Translations under genes and position numbers: made by a program
The notes under the pieces: model-generated
Databases searched by the model: none
Told to the model about the DNA's origin: nothing
The model's input: only the letters and a program-made list of their open reading frames with translations
Part shown: positions 28,359 through 37,263 of the stretch, piece by piece
Layout: each line of letters opens with the position of its first letter
Numbering within the stretch: the stretch's first letter is position 1
Assembly: GCF_029892685.1 (NCBI RefSeq)
Contig: NZ_JARXVD010000022.1
Location: 52,496 to 116,495, forward strand
Origin: Mycobacterium sp. OTB74
Lineage (GTDB): Bacteria > Actinomycetota > Actinomycetes > Mycobacteriales > Mycobacteriaceae
Direction of reading: 5' to 3'
Length of the DNA: 64,000 nt

Positions 28359-28852
28359 AACTGAACGACCTTGCGGGGCTGACGTTCACCTATCCGGAAG
28401 TTGGTGCAACCGCCGGCGACCTGCCCGCCGGCTACCACCATGTGCTCGCCGAGGCGCGGATCGGTGACGGTCGCGAACGATTCGAGGCCGCCGCCGACTC
28501 GATCCTGCATTGGGGCATGCAGCGCGGTGCCGGCCTGCGGGTGCAGTCCACCACCGTCGCGGCGGCACCAGGCACCGATGTGCTGGCCCATCTCGGCCCC
28601 ATCCGGGTGCCGTGCCGGGTGGTGTACGTGCTGGACGAGCCGGAGCGTCGCGGGTTTGCCTACGGCACTCTGCCGGGGCATCCGGAGAGCGGTGAAGAAC
28701 TGTTCTCGGTGCGCTACGACCCGACCGACGACGGTGTCTACGCACAGGCGACGGCGTTCTCCCGGCCGGCACTGTGGTGGAGCCGCGCCGGTAGACCGGT
28801 TGCGCTCCTCGCGCAAAAGCTGACCACCGCGCGCTATCTGCGGGCCGTCTGA
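28355..28852 (+). CDS. DUF1990 (UPF0548) family protein
   Basis: The 165-aa product starts at a GTG overlapping the upstream stop (GTGA). It shows the DUF1990 pattern: LTFTYPEVGAT near the start, YHHVLAEARIGDGRERF, and the end region VRYDPTDDGVYAQATAFSRP. Function is unknown; the family is small, soluble and widespread in actinobacteria. By size and position it corresponds to M. tuberculosis Rv2616, from memory. Confidence 0.83.
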   Translation: MKLNDLAGLTFTYPEVGATAGDLPAGYHHVLAEARIGDGRERFEAAADSILHWGMQRGAGLRVQSTTVAAAPGTDVLAHLGPIRVPCRVVYVLDEPERRGFAYGTLPGHPESGEELFSVRYDPTDDGVYAQATAFSRPALWWSRAGRPVALLAQKLTTARYLRAV

Positions 28853-28950
28853 GTCGGGCCGCAGCCCACCGGAGAAACCGGTTTACCCCTGTGAGGCACC
28901 CCGAGGTGTTGTAGTTTCAGTGCAGACTGACCGCCGTCGAGGAGTAATGC

Positions 28951-30702
28951 GTGGAGCCAACGCAATTCGGGCACTACGAATTACGCGAACTGCTGGGCCG
29001 CGGCGGGATGGGCGAGGTGTACGTGGCCCACGACACCAACACCAATCGCACAGTAGCGCTAAAGGTGCTGCCCCCGCACATGGCCAGGGACGCTGGGTTC
29101 CAGGAGCGGTTCAGACGCGAATCGCATGCTGCCGCAGTCATCACCGAGCCGCATGTAGTGCCCATCCACGGTTTCGGTGAGATCGATGGCCAGCTGTACC
29201 TTGATATGCGGCTGATTGACGGACGCACGCTATCGGAGATCCTGGCCGATCCCACAGCACAACGCAGTCCCGCGTTCGCCGTCGAAATCATCGAGCAGAT
29301 CGCCGCAGCCCTGGATTCGGCGCACGAAAGCGGGCTGATCCACCGCGATGTCAAGCCCTCGAACATTCTGGTGACCAAGAACAATTTCGCCTACCTGATC
29401 GACTTCGGCTTGGCCCGCACCGCGGGCGAAGATGGATTGACCACCGCCGGAAGCACTTTGGGCACATTGGCCTACATGGCGCCGGAACGGTTCGAAGGCG
29501 GCCATGCCGATTCACGCTCGGACATCTATGCGCTGACATGTGTGCTTTACGAGACGCTCACCGGCCATCGGCCGTACCCGGCAGACAGCTTGGAACATCA
29601 AATCGCCGGTCACATCGGTGCAGCCATCCCGAAACCCTCCCAGACGGACCCGCGGCTCGCGGCTTTCGACGAGGTGATCGCCAAAGGGATGGCCAAGAAA
29701 CCGAGCAAGCGCTACGCGTCGGCCGGCGAACTGGCAGTCGCGGCCCGCGCCGCGCTGAACTCACCGGTACGCACCACCGGTCGCTCGGGCCGCCATTCGG
29801 CATCCGACGGTCCAACCGGCCGAAAGTCCCGTCGCACCATGATCATCGGCGCAGCAACGGCGCTGCTGGTGGCGGTGTGTGCGGCCATAGGCTGGCACCT
29901 CTGGTCCCAACGGCATGCCACAGCACCGTCCGCGTCGGTGCCGTCGAACGCCGATGTTCCCGCCGACATCAGGAATTCGGGTCGGCTGATTGTCGGGGTG
30001 AACGTTCCCTATGCACCAAATGAATTCAAGAACTCGGAAGGCAAGTACGTAGGCTTCGATGTCGACCTGATGGCAGCGGTGACAAGAACTCTGGGCCTGC
30101 AGCCCGAGTATCACGAAATCCCGCTGTCCAAGATCGTGTCGTCGGTGCAAGCCGGTGCCGTGAACGTCGGGATGTCGTCGACGACCGACACCAAGCTCCG
30201 AGAGCAGTCAGCAGATTTCGTCACCTACTTCAACGCCGGAATCCTATGGGCTCGTCGCGCCGGTACCTCCGTTGATCCTTCCGCGCCGTGCGGATTGAAA
30301 GTCGGCGTCCACCGGGAGTCGATCGAGGACACCCAGGAACTACCGGCCAAGAGCGATGCCTGTGTGGCGGCGGGCCTGGCACCGGTGGAAACCGTGCGGT
30401 TCGACCGTCAAGACGACGCCACTGCCGCGCTGCTCGCGGGCGATCTTGATGCGGTGACAGCGGATTCACCGGTCATCGGGTACGTGATCAAGCTGAGCGG
30501 GGGCAAACTCGAAGCAGCTGGCAGCGTTGTAGACGCGCAGCCCTACGGCTGGTCGGTGGCCAAGGGATCACCACTGGCAAAACTGTTGCAGAACACCCTG
30601 ATTCACCTGATTGAGACGGGCGAATATCGGAAGATCGCCACCAAGTGGGGAGTGGAGATGGGCGTGATCGACAAGCCGGTGATCAACGGAGCCGTTCACT
30701 GA
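28951..30702 (+). CDS. Ser/Thr protein kinase with extracellular solute-binding (SBP_bac_3) sensor
   Basis: A one-piece receptor kinase of 583 aa starting at GTG. The cytoplasmic kinase domain (about 8-270) is complete: glycine loop GRGGMGEVY (16-24), Lys38 in VALKVL, HRDVKPSN (131-138), DFGLA (151-155) and GTLAYMAPERF. A basic juxtamembrane stretch precedes one membrane helix (about 297-317). The outer part (about 340-575) is an amino-acid-type periplasmic binding domain (VGVNVPYAPNEF, GFDVDLMAAVTRTLGL, GMSSTTDT). It should sense a small ligand and phosphorylate cytoplasmic targets. A free solute-binding protein gene lies convergently 2 bp away. Confidence 0.9.
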   Translation: MEPTQFGHYELRELLGRGGMGEVYVAHDTNTNRTVALKVLPPHMARDAGFQERFRRESHAAAVITEPHVVPIHGFGEIDGQLYLDMRLIDGRTLSEILADPTAQRSPAFAVEIIEQIAAALDSAHESGLIHRDVKPSNILVTKNNFAYLIDFGLARTAGEDGLTTAGSTLGTLAYMAPERFEGGHADSRSDIYALTCVLYETLTGHRPYPADSLEHQIAGHIGAAIPKPSQTDPRLAAFDEVIAKGMAKKPSKRYASAGELAVAARAALNSPVRTTGRSGRHSASDGPTGRKSRRTMIIGAATALLVAVCAAIGWHLWSQRHATAPSASVPSNADVPADIRNSGRLIVGVNVPYAPNEFKNSEGKYVGFDVDLMAAVTRTLGLQPEYHEIPLSKIVSSVQAGAVNVGMSSTTDTKLREQSADFVTYFNAGILWARRAGTSVDPSAPCGLKVGVHRESIEDTQELPAKSDACVAAGLAPVETVRFDRQDDATAALLAGDLDAVTADSPVIGYVIKLSGGKLEAAGSVVDAQPYGWSVAKGSPLAKLLQNTLIHLIETGEYRKIATKWGVEMGVIDKPVINGAVH

Positions 30703-30704
30703 CC

Positions 30705-31511
30705 TCACATGGGCCCGTCGGGCCCGATCGCCACACCCAACCACCGGCGGCTGATCAGCGCGTAGCTACCGTCGGCACGAATGTCGGCCAGCCATTTGTT
30801 GACCCGTTCCCGTAACGCTGTCGCGGAACTGCGGAGCAGATACGCCTTCTGCGCGACGGTGAAGGGATTATCGGTGGAGACCGGGCACAGCTGGTGATTC
30901 TGTGTTGTCTGCCAGCGAATTTCACTGACATCGGTGATCATCGCATCGGCCCGGCCGGCAGTGAGCTGATCGAAGATCATGTTGTTGTCCGGGTACTCGA
31001 CGACGGTGGCATGGCTCAGGTGCGCCCGATCGAATTGTTCGTTGGTACCACCCGGATTGACCACCACTCGAACACCCGGACGGTCAATGTCGGCCAGCGA
31101 ACGGAACCTTGAGGCATCGGAACACCGCACCACCGCAGCCTTGCCATCGCGCAGATATGAGTCAGTGAACAACGCGTGCTCCGCGCGGTCTGCAGTGACG
31201 GTGATGCCGCCCATGGCGATATCGCAACGGGTATCCAGATCGGCCAGCAGCGTCGGCCAGCTGGTGTGCTCCCATTGAACTGTGACACCGAGGCTGTGGG
31301 CCAGCGCGTTGGCCAGATCGATGTCCATTCCGCTCCATTGCCCCTGGGCATCGCGGTAGCTGAACGGGCGGTAGTCGCCGGTGCTGCACACCCGCAGAAC
31401 TCCGTCGGCGGCGATGCGATCGATATCGGTCTGCGGGCTTTTCGCCCCGCACGCCCCACATATCGCGGCGGCAACCAGGGCAGCAATCGTCCGGGCCAGT
31501 CTCGGCTTCAC
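30705..31511 (-). CDS. secreted solute-binding protein, SBP_bac_3/PheC-like
   Basis: The 268-aa protein starts with a signal peptide (AALVAAAICGACG) whose cysteines suggest a lipoprotein, though the lipobox is not canonical. The mature part is a type 3 solute-binding fold: LRVCSTGDYRPFSYRD, GMDIDLANALAHSLGV and DIAMGGITVT. The CSTGDYRPFSY start resembles periplasmic cyclohexadienyl/prephenate dehydratases as well as amino-acid-binding proteins, and the two cannot be separated by eye. No ABC permease or ATPase gene is adjacent. It is convergent with the receptor kinase carrying the same fold. Confidence 0.82.
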   Translation of the reverse strand: MKPRLARTIAALVAAAICGACGAKSPQTDIDRIAADGVLRVCSTGDYRPFSYRDAQGQWSGMDIDLANALAHSLGVTVQWEHTSWPTLLADLDTRCDIAMGGITVTADRAEHALFTDSYLRDGKAAVVRCSDASRFRSLADIDRPGVRVVVNPGGTNEQFDRAHLSHATVVEYPDNNMIFDQLTAGRADAMITDVSEIRWQTTQNHQLCPVSTDNPFTVAQKAYLLRSSATALRERVNKWLADIRADGSYALISRRWLGVAIGPDGPM

Positions 31512-31578
31512 CTGGCCAGACTCTCACGGATGCGGGCAATCCATGCCCGATGCCACTGTGTCGCATAGGCTTGGGGGT

Positions 31579-32028
31579 GTGCGCCGCGCAGCAGTACTGG
31601 CAGTCCTGATCGTGATGCTCAGCGCATGCACTCAAACGGTAGCGGGGCAGGCCAACGCGCCGGCGGACCTCAAGTGGCAACGGAACATCACCACCGCGGT
31701 GGCCAAGCTGGGCGGGACGCTGGGCACAGTGGGCAGCGCCCTCGATGCTCAGGACTACGGCGCCGTGTCGCGCGCATGCACCAAGCTACAGAACGAGTTT
31801 GATCAGCTCTCGCAGCAACTGCCGACGCCAAACCAAGACGTCAACTCGGCCTTGCAGGACGGCATTGACAACTGGCGCACGTTCGCCCGGGTATGCCGGA
31901 CCATGACGCCCGGGACAGCAAGCGCATCGTTCGATCAGCTGCAGGCTTCCATGGATCGCGGGGATGCGTCCATGCGAAAAGCCTTGAAGCTGATGGGTAT
32001 TGACATCGACGCAGATCCCGGGCACTGA
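31579..32028 (+). CDS. small lipoprotein of unknown function
   Basis: The GTG at 31579 gives a 149-aa protein with a basic start, a hydrophobic core and a perfect lipobox (VMLSACT), so it should be an anchored lipoprotein. The mature part is helical, with regularly spaced hydrophobics and conserved-looking cysteines (SRACTKL, RVCRTM). No domain recognised. The frame stays open upstream but that reading crosses the divergent SBP gene, so the GTG is preferred. Confidence 0.75.
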   Translation: MRRAAVLAVLIVMLSACTQTVAGQANAPADLKWQRNITTAVAKLGGTLGTVGSALDAQDYGAVSRACTKLQNEFDQLSQQLPTPNQDVNSALQDGIDNWRTFARVCRTMTPGTASASFDQLQASMDRGDASMRKALKLMGIDIDADPGH

Positions 32029-32049
32029 TTCCCGGAGCCGGCAGTGCCT

Positions 32050-34227
32050 TCAGTTGATCGGATCGCTGGTGGGAACGCTGACCCAGCTGGGTGCCACGGG
32101 GTCGATGTTGAGGTGCTCGGGGTAAAAGGTGTTGCTTCGGTCGAAAAGCAATACGACATCACGAACGTCGTACGGCGGCGGGGTCAGACCCGCAGCGATC
32201 ATCATCGGCATCGGCGGCACCGCCGACGGATAGTTGCTGCTGTACACGCTCACCCGCAACCGGTGCCCCGGCTGTAATACCGCATCCAATGGGTAGGTGC
32301 CGAAGTCGATGGTCGTCGGCTTGCCTGGGACGACGGGGTCGTAACCACGTTTGAGATCCAGGGTTTGGATCGGGTCGACGTAATCGCCGTTGGGGCCACA
32401 CTTACTTCGGTCCTCGTCCACTTGACGCATTGAGGACACCACCCAACCGGTACTCAGCGGCAGCGAATTGTTCGAGGCGTCATCGACGTCGCTGACAGTG
32501 GCCATCCAAAAACCGTCGGTGCCTTCATGCTGCGTATTCAGGTGTACCGCAACGGGTCCCGAGATCAGCGTCGGTACCGATACCGGTGCGCTGGTGAACG
32601 TGAGGCCGTCGATCTCGTGTGTGCGTTCATCTTGAGCGCATTCCATCAGAATCGCCGTGCCGCCCACGTACTGGGTGTTGGTGATATCCGAGCAGAGGCC
32701 GGCCAACCCGACATTTACGGTCAATTGATCTGGTGCCGTTGGTGGTTGGGCCGACAGCGACCCGTCGTGCCGGGTGCGGACCGCGGTGTGACTGTCCTCG
32801 CTTCGCAGATACACCCGCTGGTTTTTCATTCCGGGGCGCGGCAGCTCGTTGATCCTCTGCCATCCTTGCGCGCCGGGCATCTGCTCCAGAATCGGACCAA
32901 GGTTCTGCACGCCGTTGTCGATGCCCTTTATCCAGTGGTCGAACCACGCCTTCTGCAGGACGTCGACCCGTGGCGGGGCATCGCGCTTGCCGAACCCGCC
33001 GGTGGCGTTGAGGTGGTAGCCCGGTCCCAAGATCAGTTGTTTCTCACCGGGTTTGAGCCCTGTCAAGTCTGCGAAGGACCGGAACTCGGCGTTGCGGAAC
33101 AGATCGCTCCAGCCGCCAGTGATCATCGTCGGCACGTCGATGTTGGCCATGTTGGTGTGAGTCGCGGTGCGCCACGGGCCGTGCGCGTCGTAGAGCATCA
33201 TCGCCTGGGGCGAGTCGAGCAGCTCATTCACGGTGTGGGCGTTGAGAGCCGTGTACATGGCATCGGACATGGTCGTTGGATCGTCGGCGCGGTCGTCGAT
33301 CCACTTCTGGTACGCCTGCTGCCAAGTGCCCAACGCCATGGACTGAGCGTCGGGAATTCGCTTGAGCCCGTTGACCAACCACAGCCAAATCGGCAAGAAA
33401 CCGATGTCGATGGCGCCGCCGTGCAAGGCCAGGTCCTGAGCGAGGTCGGTACCCGGTTCGACGGCGAACACCGCTTTGAGCGCGGGTGGCCGGTGTGAGG
33501 CGGCCTGCAGCGCAGTGATCGCGTCATAGGACACGCCTGTCTCACCCACCTTTCCATCGCTGAAGTCCTGCTTGCTGATCCAGTCGATCACCTCGACGGT
33601 GTCCTGTTGTTCGCGTGGTCCCGCCAGCTGCCATGTGCCCTCGGAGAAGCCGGTGCCCCTGACGTCGAGATCGATCCAAACGTATCCGCTCTTGATCAGT
33701 TGTTTGTCGGCCGTCGCGACCAGCGTCCCGCCGCCATCGAGGGTCTGCATCATCTGCATGAGGTTCTTCAATGCCGGGTCGGAACTTTCCAGGCTGCCGA
33801 TGGCGCGCAGAATGCCGTCCTGGATGCCCGGGGCGTTGATGAGCTTGGCTCCCACCGCCATTATCCACTTTGTGTAGGGCGTTGCATTGAGCACAGTCGG
33901 CAATGGGTCGGTGACGACCACCCCGTCATCCATGGGCCGGTAGATGTTGGCTTTCAACACTGTTCCGTCACTCATGGTGATCGGCACGTCCCAGTCAATG
34001 TGGACCTGCTGGTGCGGCTGCGGGCCGTCCTTCTCGGCGGTCCAGGCACCTTCCATGCCGGTGAAATCGTTGGTGTACGGCTGGTAGTAACCGTCGCTGC
34101 CAGTCGCATGCGCCACAGGCACAGGCACACCGCCAGTACCCATGACGACGGTTACCGCCGCCGTCATGGCGACGAGCTTGTAGGCCAACGACACTCGCAA
34201 GAGTCCCCCTGCTGCGTACGGCTTCAT
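32050..34227 (-). CDS. secreted X-Pro dipeptidyl-peptidase/CocE-type S15 hydrolase
   Basis: The 725-aa product has a signal peptide (about 1-40, YKLVAMTAAVTVVMGTGG, Ala-rich cleavage region) and then the S15 alpha/beta-hydrolase fold: nucleophile elbow GETGVSYDAITA, VWIDLDVRGTGFSEG and a C-terminal jelly-roll region (LISGPVAVHLN, RHLRVSVYSSNYP-like end). Members hydrolyse X-Pro peptides or esters such as cocaine; the physiological substrate here is unknown. The ATG at 34227 is preferred over one 27 bp upstream because it begins directly before the signal peptide. Confidence 0.87.
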   Translation of the reverse strand: MKPYAAGGLLRVSLAYKLVAMTAAVTVVMGTGGVPVPVAHATGSDGYYQPYTNDFTGMEGAWTAEKDGPQPHQQVHIDWDVPITMSDGTVLKANIYRPMDDGVVVTDPLPTVLNATPYTKWIMAVGAKLINAPGIQDGILRAIGSLESSDPALKNLMQMMQTLDGGGTLVATADKQLIKSGYVWIDLDVRGTGFSEGTWQLAGPREQQDTVEVIDWISKQDFSDGKVGETGVSYDAITALQAASHRPPALKAVFAVEPGTDLAQDLALHGGAIDIGFLPIWLWLVNGLKRIPDAQSMALGTWQQAYQKWIDDRADDPTTMSDAMYTALNAHTVNELLDSPQAMMLYDAHGPWRTATHTNMANIDVPTMITGGWSDLFRNAEFRSFADLTGLKPGEKQLILGPGYHLNATGGFGKRDAPPRVDVLQKAWFDHWIKGIDNGVQNLGPILEQMPGAQGWQRINELPRPGMKNQRVYLRSEDSHTAVRTRHDGSLSAQPPTAPDQLTVNVGLAGLCSDITNTQYVGGTAILMECAQDERTHEIDGLTFTSAPVSVPTLISGPVAVHLNTQHEGTDGFWMATVSDVDDASNNSLPLSTGWVVSSMRQVDEDRSKCGPNGDYVDPIQTLDLKRGYDPVVPGKPTTIDFGTYPLDAVLQPGHRLRVSVYSSNYPSAVPPMPMMIAAGLTPPPYDVRDVVLLFDRSNTFYPEHLNIDPVAPSWVSVPTSDPIN

Positions 34228-34390
34228 CGCCGAACCCAGCGGCAGATTACACAACCTACCTGTAATTTTCGGGGACTATCCGGTAGATCTGCGTCGCGTA
34301 GCCCGACGTGGCAAGCCGCAGACCTTAGCGTCAGGGGCCGGCGTACTGACCGCGAAAGAGGTTGGTAGTAAACCATTATGATGCGGTTGC

Positions 34391-34981
34391 CTAGCGCGTC
34401 GTTTCTCGTCTACCGGCAAACTCATTGACCAGCAATTCGAGACGGTCCGAGTCATAGCCAGGGCGTAATCGGCCGGCACGGGCAAGGGTGACCAGCCCGT
34501 GCAGCGCGGCCCAGAAGAGCTCGGTCAGTGTGTCGACATCCTGCCTGTCAGCGATCGCACCGACCGCTTGACGGAGTTCGGCGAAAGCCTCGACGAGCTG
34601 GGCGGGCGTGTCCGTGGCGGCGAAGTGCAAGGCGGTCGAACGGGTGAACATCGCGTCGTAAACCGCCGGATTGTCGCGGGCGAAGTCGAGATAGGCGTGT
34701 GCCGTCCGGGTCAGGGCATCGCCAGGACCCGCTGAGCCCGATTGGGCAGCCCGAGTCGCCTCGGCGAGCTCTCCGAAGCCTTCAACGGCCACGGCATCAG
34801 CGATCTGTTCCATGCCGGCGAAGTGCTTGTACAACACTGGCTGGCTGTACTCGATCTCAGTCGACAGCCGACGGGTGGTGACGGCGTCCCAGCCTTCGGC
34901 CTCGGCCAGCTTGCGGGCAGTCGTGACGATCAGCTGCCGCCGGGCGGCACGGTCGCGCTCACGTCGATCCTCGATAGCCAT
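34391..34981 (-). CDS. TetR-family transcriptional regulator
   Basis: The 196-aa protein (ATG at 34981, MAIEDRRERD) has an N-terminal TetR HTH (about 12-60: IVTTARKLAEAEGWDAVTTR, YSQPVLYKHFAGMEQI) and a C-terminal ligand domain. It is divergent from the NIPSNAP-DUF4267-DUF1772 operon. Palindromes at 34998-35012 and 35042-35054 lie just upstream of its start, so it probably represses itself and that operon. The ligand is unknown. Confidence 0.9.
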   Translation of the reverse strand: MAIEDRRERDRAARRQLIVTTARKLAEAEGWDAVTTRRLSTEIEYSQPVLYKHFAGMEQIADAVAVEGFGELAEATRAAQSGSAGPGDALTRTAHAYLDFARDNPAVYDAMFTRSTALHFAATDTPAQLVEAFAELRQAVGAIADRQDVDTLTELFWAALHGLVTLARAGRLRPGYDSDRLELLVNEFAGRRETTR

Positions 34982-34997
34982 ACCCGATGATAGCACG

Positions 34998-35012
34998 GCT
35001 AGAAAAACTAGC
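34998..35012. promoter_or_regulatory. palindromic operator candidate for the TetR regulator
   Basis: GCTAG-AAAAA-CTAGC is a perfect 5-5-5 inverted repeat located 17 bp before the TetR start, in the divergent promoter region. Confidence 0.65.
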
Positions 35013-35041
35013 ATCGCTATTGACTCGGCCCGAAGTGCGGG

Positions 35042-35054
35042 TTAGCGTTGCTAG
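35042..35054. promoter_or_regulatory. second operator-like site
   Basis: TTAGC-GTT-GCTAG has four of five matching arm pairs and shares the GCTAG half site with the palindrome 30 bp away, suggesting a second site for the same regulator. Confidence 0.45.
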
Positions 35055-35157
35055 CAGTTGCGAGCGAAGAGAGCTCGATACGGCCTCAAATTTCATCACC
35101 GCGCCCGTGACAACAAACCCGGACAAGTCAAAATCATCAGCAGCACAGGAGTATTCG

Positions 35158-35475
35158 ATGTTGCAGCTCAGGATCTACACCCTGCGATCGCCAGCAGCCC
35201 TGCAGCAGTATGCGACGGTGCACTGGGCCCGCCACATAGACACCTTCAAGACATTCGGGGTCACCACCCACGGTGTGTGGACAGAGCGAAAAGGCGACGT
35301 CAATCGACTCGTCGCGCTCATCCGCTATCCACTTGGCGCCGACCCGGACGAAATCACGCGACAGTGCATGACCAGCCCCGAATTCGCAGCCGACATGGCC
35401 GGTTTCGATGGCGACGACATCGTCGGCGTTCAGTCGATGCTGCTCGACCCGACGTCGTTCTCACCGATTCAGTAA
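35158..35475 (+). CDS. NIPSNAP-family protein
   Basis: The 105-aa product has the NIPSNAP ferredoxin-like pattern: MLQLRIYTLRSPAALQQYATVHW, then WTERKGDVNRLVALIRY. The start is the ATG at 35158, with a CAGGAG ribosome site. The family is poorly understood and includes possible small-molecule-binding or monooxygenase-like proteins. First gene of a three-gene operon divergent from a TetR regulator. Confidence 0.82.
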   Translation: MLQLRIYTLRSPAALQQYATVHWARHIDTFKTFGVTTHGVWTERKGDVNRLVALIRYPLGADPDEITRQCMTSPEFAADMAGFDGDDIVGVQSMLLDPTSFSPIQ

Positions 35476-35496
35476 CAAGACCCAGGAGCACCTGAC

Positions 35497-35877
35497 ATGA
35501 CCACCACGACCATCGGTTACATACTCTCCGGACTCATCGCCGTCGGCATCGTATTCATCGGCGCACGGTTTATCGTCGCGCCGCGCGTCGCGGCCGCCGG
35601 CTACGGCGTACAACCAGATCTCAGCCAGCAATCCACCCGCGCTTATCTGAGCGTTAAAGGCGTCCGGGACATCGCTTCCGGAGTAGTCGTACTCATCATC
35701 ATGGCTGCGGGCCCGGCGCACCTGCTGGGCTGGGCGATACTGGCCGCCACGATCATCCCGATCGCCGACGCAATCATCGTGCTCGGCAGCGGTGGCCCCA
35801 AGTCAATCGCGCTGGGCGTCCATGGCGTCACCGCCGTCGTCATGCTTATCACCTCTGGGCTTTTGCTCATTTCCTAG
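35497..35877 (+). CDS. DUF4267 small membrane protein
   Basis: The 126-aa protein has four hydrophobic segments (ILSGLIAVGIVFIGARFIV, IASGVVVLIIMAAGPAHLLGW-type, AILAATIIPIADAIIVL, VTAVVMLITSGLLLIS). The central KGVRDIASG motif is typical of DUF4267. It lies 21 bp after the NIPSNAP gene, with an AGGAG ribosome site. Function unknown. Confidence 0.8.
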   Translation: MTTTTIGYILSGLIAVGIVFIGARFIVAPRVAAAGYGVQPDLSQQSTRAYLSVKGVRDIASGVVVLIIMAAGPAHLLGWAILAATIIPIADAIIVLGSGGPKSIALGVHGVTAVVMLITSGLLLIS

Positions 35878-35891
35878 GAGACCTCGTACCG

Positions 35892-36365
35892 ATGTCCACA
35901 TTCACCGAAATCTTCGCTGTCCTAGCGATTCTCGCCAACGCCGTCATCTATGGCACAGACGTCTTCGGCGCGATCATCCTGCGCCCCGCCATCGCCGCGG
36001 TTGACGATCGCACCCTCACTCAACTTCTCGGCCAGATCCACCGCATCGCAGATCGGCGATTCGCGGTGATCGGCGCCGCCGGGCTGGTGGCCGCCGTGGC
36101 AATGACCGCAGTCGCTGCTACGAGCGGGCACTGGGTCAGCGCCACAGCCGGGGCGCTCGCCACCCTCGCCCTGATCGTCTTTCTGGCGATCTACACCCGA
36201 ATCAGCAAGCCGGTCAACAAGACGCTGACCGCAGCAGCACTCGCCGACCGGGTTCCGAGCGATGCCCGCCAACTGCAGGCTCGCTGGGACTCAGTCATCA
36301 ACGGGCGCGTCGCGCTGCAGACCGTCGCCCTCATCGCGCTCTGCGTCGCCCTCGCCGCGGTGTGA
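35892..36365 (+). CDS. DUF1772-like membrane protein
   Basis: The 157-aa protein has four hydrophobic segments and, between them, the DUF1772 pattern with an RISKPVNKTL segment and a late LQARWDSVINGR motif. This family includes anthrone-oxygenase-like proteins, but that activity cannot be assumed. Third gene of the NIPSNAP operon, 14 bp after DUF4267; it ends convergently 39 bp from the GAP-family gene. Confidence 0.78.
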   Translation: MSTFTEIFAVLAILANAVIYGTDVFGAIILRPAIAAVDDRTLTQLLGQIHRIADRRFAVIGAAGLVAAVAMTAVAATSGHWVSATAGALATLALIVFLAIYTRISKPVNKTLTAAALADRVPSDARQLQARWDSVINGRVALQTVALIALCVALAAV

Positions 36366-36404
36366 ACCACGGCGCGAAACAGCTGTCGCGCAGCCGATTC
36401 GACG

Positions 36405-37088
36405 TCACCACCACCGACTGCGGTGAACAATCGCATCCGCGCACAACGCAACACCGGCGATCAGGAACAGGACGCGTACCCCGATGGGCCCGTATCGGGT
36501 CAAGGTTCGCACCAACCACCGCTGGGCACGGTCGGCCCGCTTGCTTCGGCTGGTGGACAGCGCGAGAACGAGCATGCACGGCAGCAGCGCAATGAAGCAG
36601 TACGCAATCACGATTAGCGGCCACTCTGGCGGCCGTGGCTGGAGCGCAGCGATCATAGCTAGCCCAGCCAAATACGGCACCGCGGTGGAAGCTTGGCCGA
36701 GTCCTACCGCGGCGCCGACGAACCCCAGCAGCCACGGGCGCTCGCGCATCGCCCCCATGGCCCATCCAGGAGCGGTGGACTGGGCGACCAGCGGAAAGAA
36801 TGCCAACGCGATCAGCACCAATCCCAGTAACAGTTCGCCCCAATACCGCACTGCCGGTGTGAGATTGAAGTTGGTCAGATCGGTGAGCAAGTGCAGGCCC
36901 AGCACCGCGCACATACCGAAGGTGGTGGTCACCGCAAAGACGCCGGCGATGAAGCTGACGCCACCCGGCAAGGCGGACTGACGGTTCAACCGACTGCCAT
37001 AAACCACCACTGAGACAACGCCGATATTCAGCACACTTAGGGAGTCCAGGAACGCCAGGCCCGCCAAGGTCAGCAGAAGCGCAGTCAT
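36405..37088 (-). CDS. GAP-family membrane protein (LysE-like exporter)
   Basis: The 227-aa product starts at the ATG at 37088 (MTALLLTLAG); longer in-frame readings add a non-membrane stretch. It has six hydrophobic helices, including LAFLDSLSVLNIGVVSVVVY and GAAVGLGQASTAVPYLAGL, matching the Sap/GAP family linked to glycopeptidolipid or other lipid export. It may be cotranscribed with the small gene at 37264 (175-bp gap) and be controlled by the TetR at 37699. Confidence 0.8.
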   Translation of the reverse strand: MTALLLTLAGLAFLDSLSVLNIGVVSVVVYGSRLNRQSALPGGVSFIAGVFAVTTTFGMCAVLGLHLLTDLTNFNLTPAVRYWGELLLGLVLIALAFFPLVAQSTAPGWAMGAMRERPWLLGFVGAAVGLGQASTAVPYLAGLAMIAALQPRPPEWPLIVIAYCFIALLPCMLVLALSTSRSKRADRAQRWLVRTLTRYGPIGVRVLFLIAGVALCADAIVHRSRWW

Positions 37089-37263
37089 CCAGGTGGCACC
37101 CCCGGCGCATCGGAGCGTCGACGAGGTTGGCTCGACGCCAGCAGACGAATACCCCGTCGACCCTACGGCGCGGAACCAAAAAACAACCACGCGGTGAGAC
37201 TGTGTCCCCCGTACCAGGGCCAAGCGCCTCGCGAAGGCCTGATTCGCGGCAGGCGTCTGCGGC

